Shown one piece after another: positions 5,081 through 6,916 of a stretch of DNA of 6,916 nt. Each line of letters opens with the position of its first letter. Positions within the stretch are counted from its first letter, which is position 1. The stretch comes from an uncultured Ruminococcus sp. (lineage in GTDB: Bacteria; Bacillota; Clostridia; Oscillospirales; Ruminococcaceae). The notes under the pieces are model-generated. The model had not been told where the DNA came from. It did not search any database and saw only the letters and a program-made list of their open reading frames with translations. Location of the stretch: contig CAMHBN010000095.1 of the NCBI GenBank assembly GCA_946183385.1, positions 1 through 6,916 of the forward strand, written 5' to 3'. The translations under genes were made by a program, and so were the position numbers.

Positions 5081-6916
5081 TTATTCTTTATCCTTTGGAG
5101 CAGACTCCTGACTGAAGCTCTCAGCCACCTTGCGGACCTCGTCCTCCGCGCCGAGGAAAGCCTCGGCTACGAGCGGGTCGAAGTGAGTTCCCGCATCTGT
5201 GCGGATTATGTCCATCGCCTTTTCAAAGCTGAACGGCTCCTTGTAGCTGCGGCGCGAAACAAGTGCGTCGAATACATCCGCTACAGCCATTATACGCGCC
5301 GAGAGCGGTATGTCCTCGCCGCTGAGTCCGTGAGGATAGCCCTTGCCGTTCCACTTCTCGTGGTGGTACTCCGAGAGGTTCTTCGCCTCGCACAGATACG
5401 CCGAATCAGGCACCATATCTATCGCGCGGTCGATGATCTTGCTTCCGAGGGTCGTGTGCTTCTGCATAAGCTTGAACTCCTCGTCCGTGAGCCTTGCGGG
5501 CTTGTTGAGTATCATGTCGGATACGTGTATCTTGCCTATATCATGCAGCGGAGCCGCGTTCATAACGTCGTTGATGAACTCGTCCGTGAGCTGATCCGGG
5601 TACATTCCGCGCTTCTTCATTTCCGTCATTATGATACGCGCGTAAGAAGCAGTCTTGCGGACGTGGTCGCCCGTACACTTGTCACGGCTCTCGACGAGGT
5701 CGGCGAGTACCATGATGAGCCCATTCTGCATCTTAGAGATAGTCTCGGTCTTTTCCTTGATGTCCTCGACGTAGCGGACGCTGTCCTCCGTCGTCTTTAC
5801 GAAGGCGAGGTAGAGGTTCTCAATCTCGTCGCCGGTGCGGATATCGAGCCCTTTCAGGCGCTCGACGCTCTTCTCGATGGCGCCGTCGTTGTTGAAGGCG
5901 AAGGCTCCCGCGCTGTAGGCGATAGTGTTGACGGGGGTAAGGAGGTTGCTGCGCACGAACCACAGGCTTATCGCGATGATGATTATGAAGAAGCCGATGA
6001 ACAGCGCTATCAGCTTCGCGATGAAGCGCTCCTGATAGGCGACGATGTCGTTCATCGAGATGTCAGCCGCCGCGTAGCAGACGCACTCGCCGCTGCTGTT
6101 GTATACGGGCTTGTAGACCGTCATCAGCCAGCCGTAGGAGTCGTCGGTGATTATCGGGTCTATCTGCTTTCCCGCAAGAAGGTCGGGGATAAGGGCACTG
6201 AACGAGTCATCGAACGGCTGAATAACGCCTGCTTCCGAGCCCTCGACCTCGTCTGTGTCAAGGTCGAATACGACGTGGCAGCCGTCCTCCTCTATCCTGT
6301 AGACGTAGATGTAGAGTATGTCGGGGTGGCTGTTTCTGAGCATATACAGGCGGTTCTCCGTGTCGGAGTAGCCCTCGGCGGCTTCTCCGTCGGCTATGTA
6401 TTCACCGACCCTGTCCGCGTCGATAGTGCTTGCCGCTACCTCCGCAACGCCCGTGGCTATGCTCTCGTGGTCGTGGATAGTGGCTTCCCTGTACAGCACA
6501 AAGCTGATTATCGTGGACGAGCCCGCGATAAAGAATGAGGCAAGCGTGAGTATCAGCGCTATCTTTATGTTTATGGACAGCGAGCGCGGGCGGTTCTTGC
6601 GGACCGCCTTCTCCATCTCGTGCGTGAGCGGAGCCTGATAGAGCACCTGATACCTGAACTTTTTCAGCAGTGTCTTCGGGAGCAGTATGAATATGAAGAA
6701 TACGATAAGTACGGTTATCGACTTGTCGGCAAGCTCTATCCTGAAATCGGACGAGAGCTGATTCCAGAACGTGGTCCGGTTCTCGGGGTAGAGGAACCAC
6801 GTGAGGATACTGTCGGGGATAACGGCGACAAGAGTGAATATCGGTATCGTCGCGACGGTCTTGAAGAAGTTGTTGAAGAATTTATGCTTAGAGAAGAATG
6901 CGCCGCAGACTGCCAT
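5081..6916 (-). CDS. Membrane-bound HD-GYP cyclic-di-GMP phosphodiesterase with extracellular sensor region
   Basis: At least 611 residues. Hydrophobic segments lie at about 21-42, 67-84, 117-142 and 298-321. The loop at 85-116 is rich in Lys and Arg, placing it in the cytoplasm and the 143-297 region outside. That outer region (YIYVYRIEEDGCHVVFD at 203-219, GWLMTVYKPVYNSSGECVCYAAADI at 262-286) resembles a Cache-type ligand sensor. A HAMP-like linker follows (about 322-375, with P328 and GDEIENL at 362-368), then a short helical linker and the HD-GYP domain (about 397-595). Its key residues are present: H418, HD at 458-459, H487, HHE at 518-520, GYP at 526-528 and GTHFDP at 576-581, so cleavage of cyclic di-GMP is likely. 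The ATG at 6916 coincides with the window edge, its ribosome binding site cannot be seen, and the true start may lie further upstream. It converges on the mtnN operon. Confidence 0.88.
   Translation of the reverse strand: MAVCGAFFSKHKFFNNFFKTVATIPIFTLVAVIPDSILTWFLYPENRTTFWNQLSSDFRIELADKSITVLIVFFIFILLPKTLLKKFRYQVLYQAPLTHEMEKAVRKNRPRSLSINIKIALILTLASFFIAGSSTIISFVLYREATIHDHESIATGVAEVAASTIDADRVGEYIADGEAAEGYSDTENRLYMLRNSHPDILYIYVYRIEEDGCHVVFDLDTDEVEGSEAGVIQPFDDSFSALIPDLLAGKQIDPIITDDSYGWLMTVYKPVYNSSGECVCYAAADISMNDIVAYQERFIAKLIALFIGFFIIIIAISLWFVRSNLLTPVNTIAYSAGAFAFNNDGAIEKSVERLKGLDIRTGDEIENLYLAFVKTTEDSVRYVEDIKEKTETISKMQNGLIMVLADLVESRDKCTGDHVRKTASYARIIMTEMKKRGMYPDQLTDEFINDVMNAAPLHDIGKIHVSDMILNKPARLTDEEFKLMQKHTTLGSKIIDRAIDMVPDSAYLCEAKNLSEYHHEKWNGKGYPHGLSGEDIPLSARIMAVADVFDALVSRRSYKEPFSFEKAMDIIRTDAGTHFDPLVAEAFLGAEDEVRKVAESFSQESAPKDKE

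Noticed and set aside
5036..6538. A 500-residue open frame on the plus strand opposite the HD-GYP gene
   Set aside because: It lies wholly antisense to a gene with clear domains, has no family motif, reads through the terminator at 5047-5080 and has no ribosome binding site at the right place. It arises from the GC-rich third positions of the real gene.

Overview
This window looks like chromosomal DNA from a low-motility-type Gram-positive gut or rumen Clostridium relative, most likely Ruminococcaceae (Ruminococcus-like). The inference rests on the protein flavour (PGK, a clostridial-type TrmH-family methyltransferase, SurE, MTAN), strong AGGAG-type ribosome binding sites, consensus sigma-A promoters, and codon use that is GC-rich yet still uses ATA for isoleucine. 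No transposase, integrase, tRNA, rRNA or CRISPR array is visible. The species call is inference only.

Layout. (1) 1-676, minus strand: the N-terminal 225 residues of phosphoglycerate kinase (pgk), running off the left edge, with its own promoter at 756-784. (2) 677-1071: a divergent intergenic region holding the pgk leader and promoter, a GC-rich palindrome resembling an interspersed repeat (890-917), and a near-consensus rightward promoter (996-1024). (3) 1072-2255, plus strand: an unrecognised 131-residue protein and a divergent indole-3-glycerol phosphate synthase (TrpC) homologue, closed by an intrinsic terminator (2266-2290). (4) 2308-5039, plus strand: four tightly packed genes encoding a small P-loop kinase-like protein, a SPOUT/TrmH-family RNA methyltransferase, the nucleotidase SurE, and MTA/SAH nucleosidase. 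They end at a hairpin terminator (5047-5080) that can also serve the converging gene. (5) 5081-6916, minus strand: a multi-pass membrane HD-GYP protein with an extracellular sensor region and HAMP linker, whose true start may lie beyond the right edge.

How the genes fit together. The plus-strand genes 2789-5039 form a plausible nucleotide/SAM-byproduct set: the methyltransferase releases S-adenosylhomocysteine, MTAN cleaves it, and SurE dephosphorylates nucleoside monophosphates. The TrpC homologue stands away from any other trp gene, shares a strong promoter with an unknown small protein, and departs from the family pattern at several active-site positions. It is the most interesting item here. 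I found no clear evidence of a wholly new multi-gene system; most of the window is ordinary housekeeping and signalling content.
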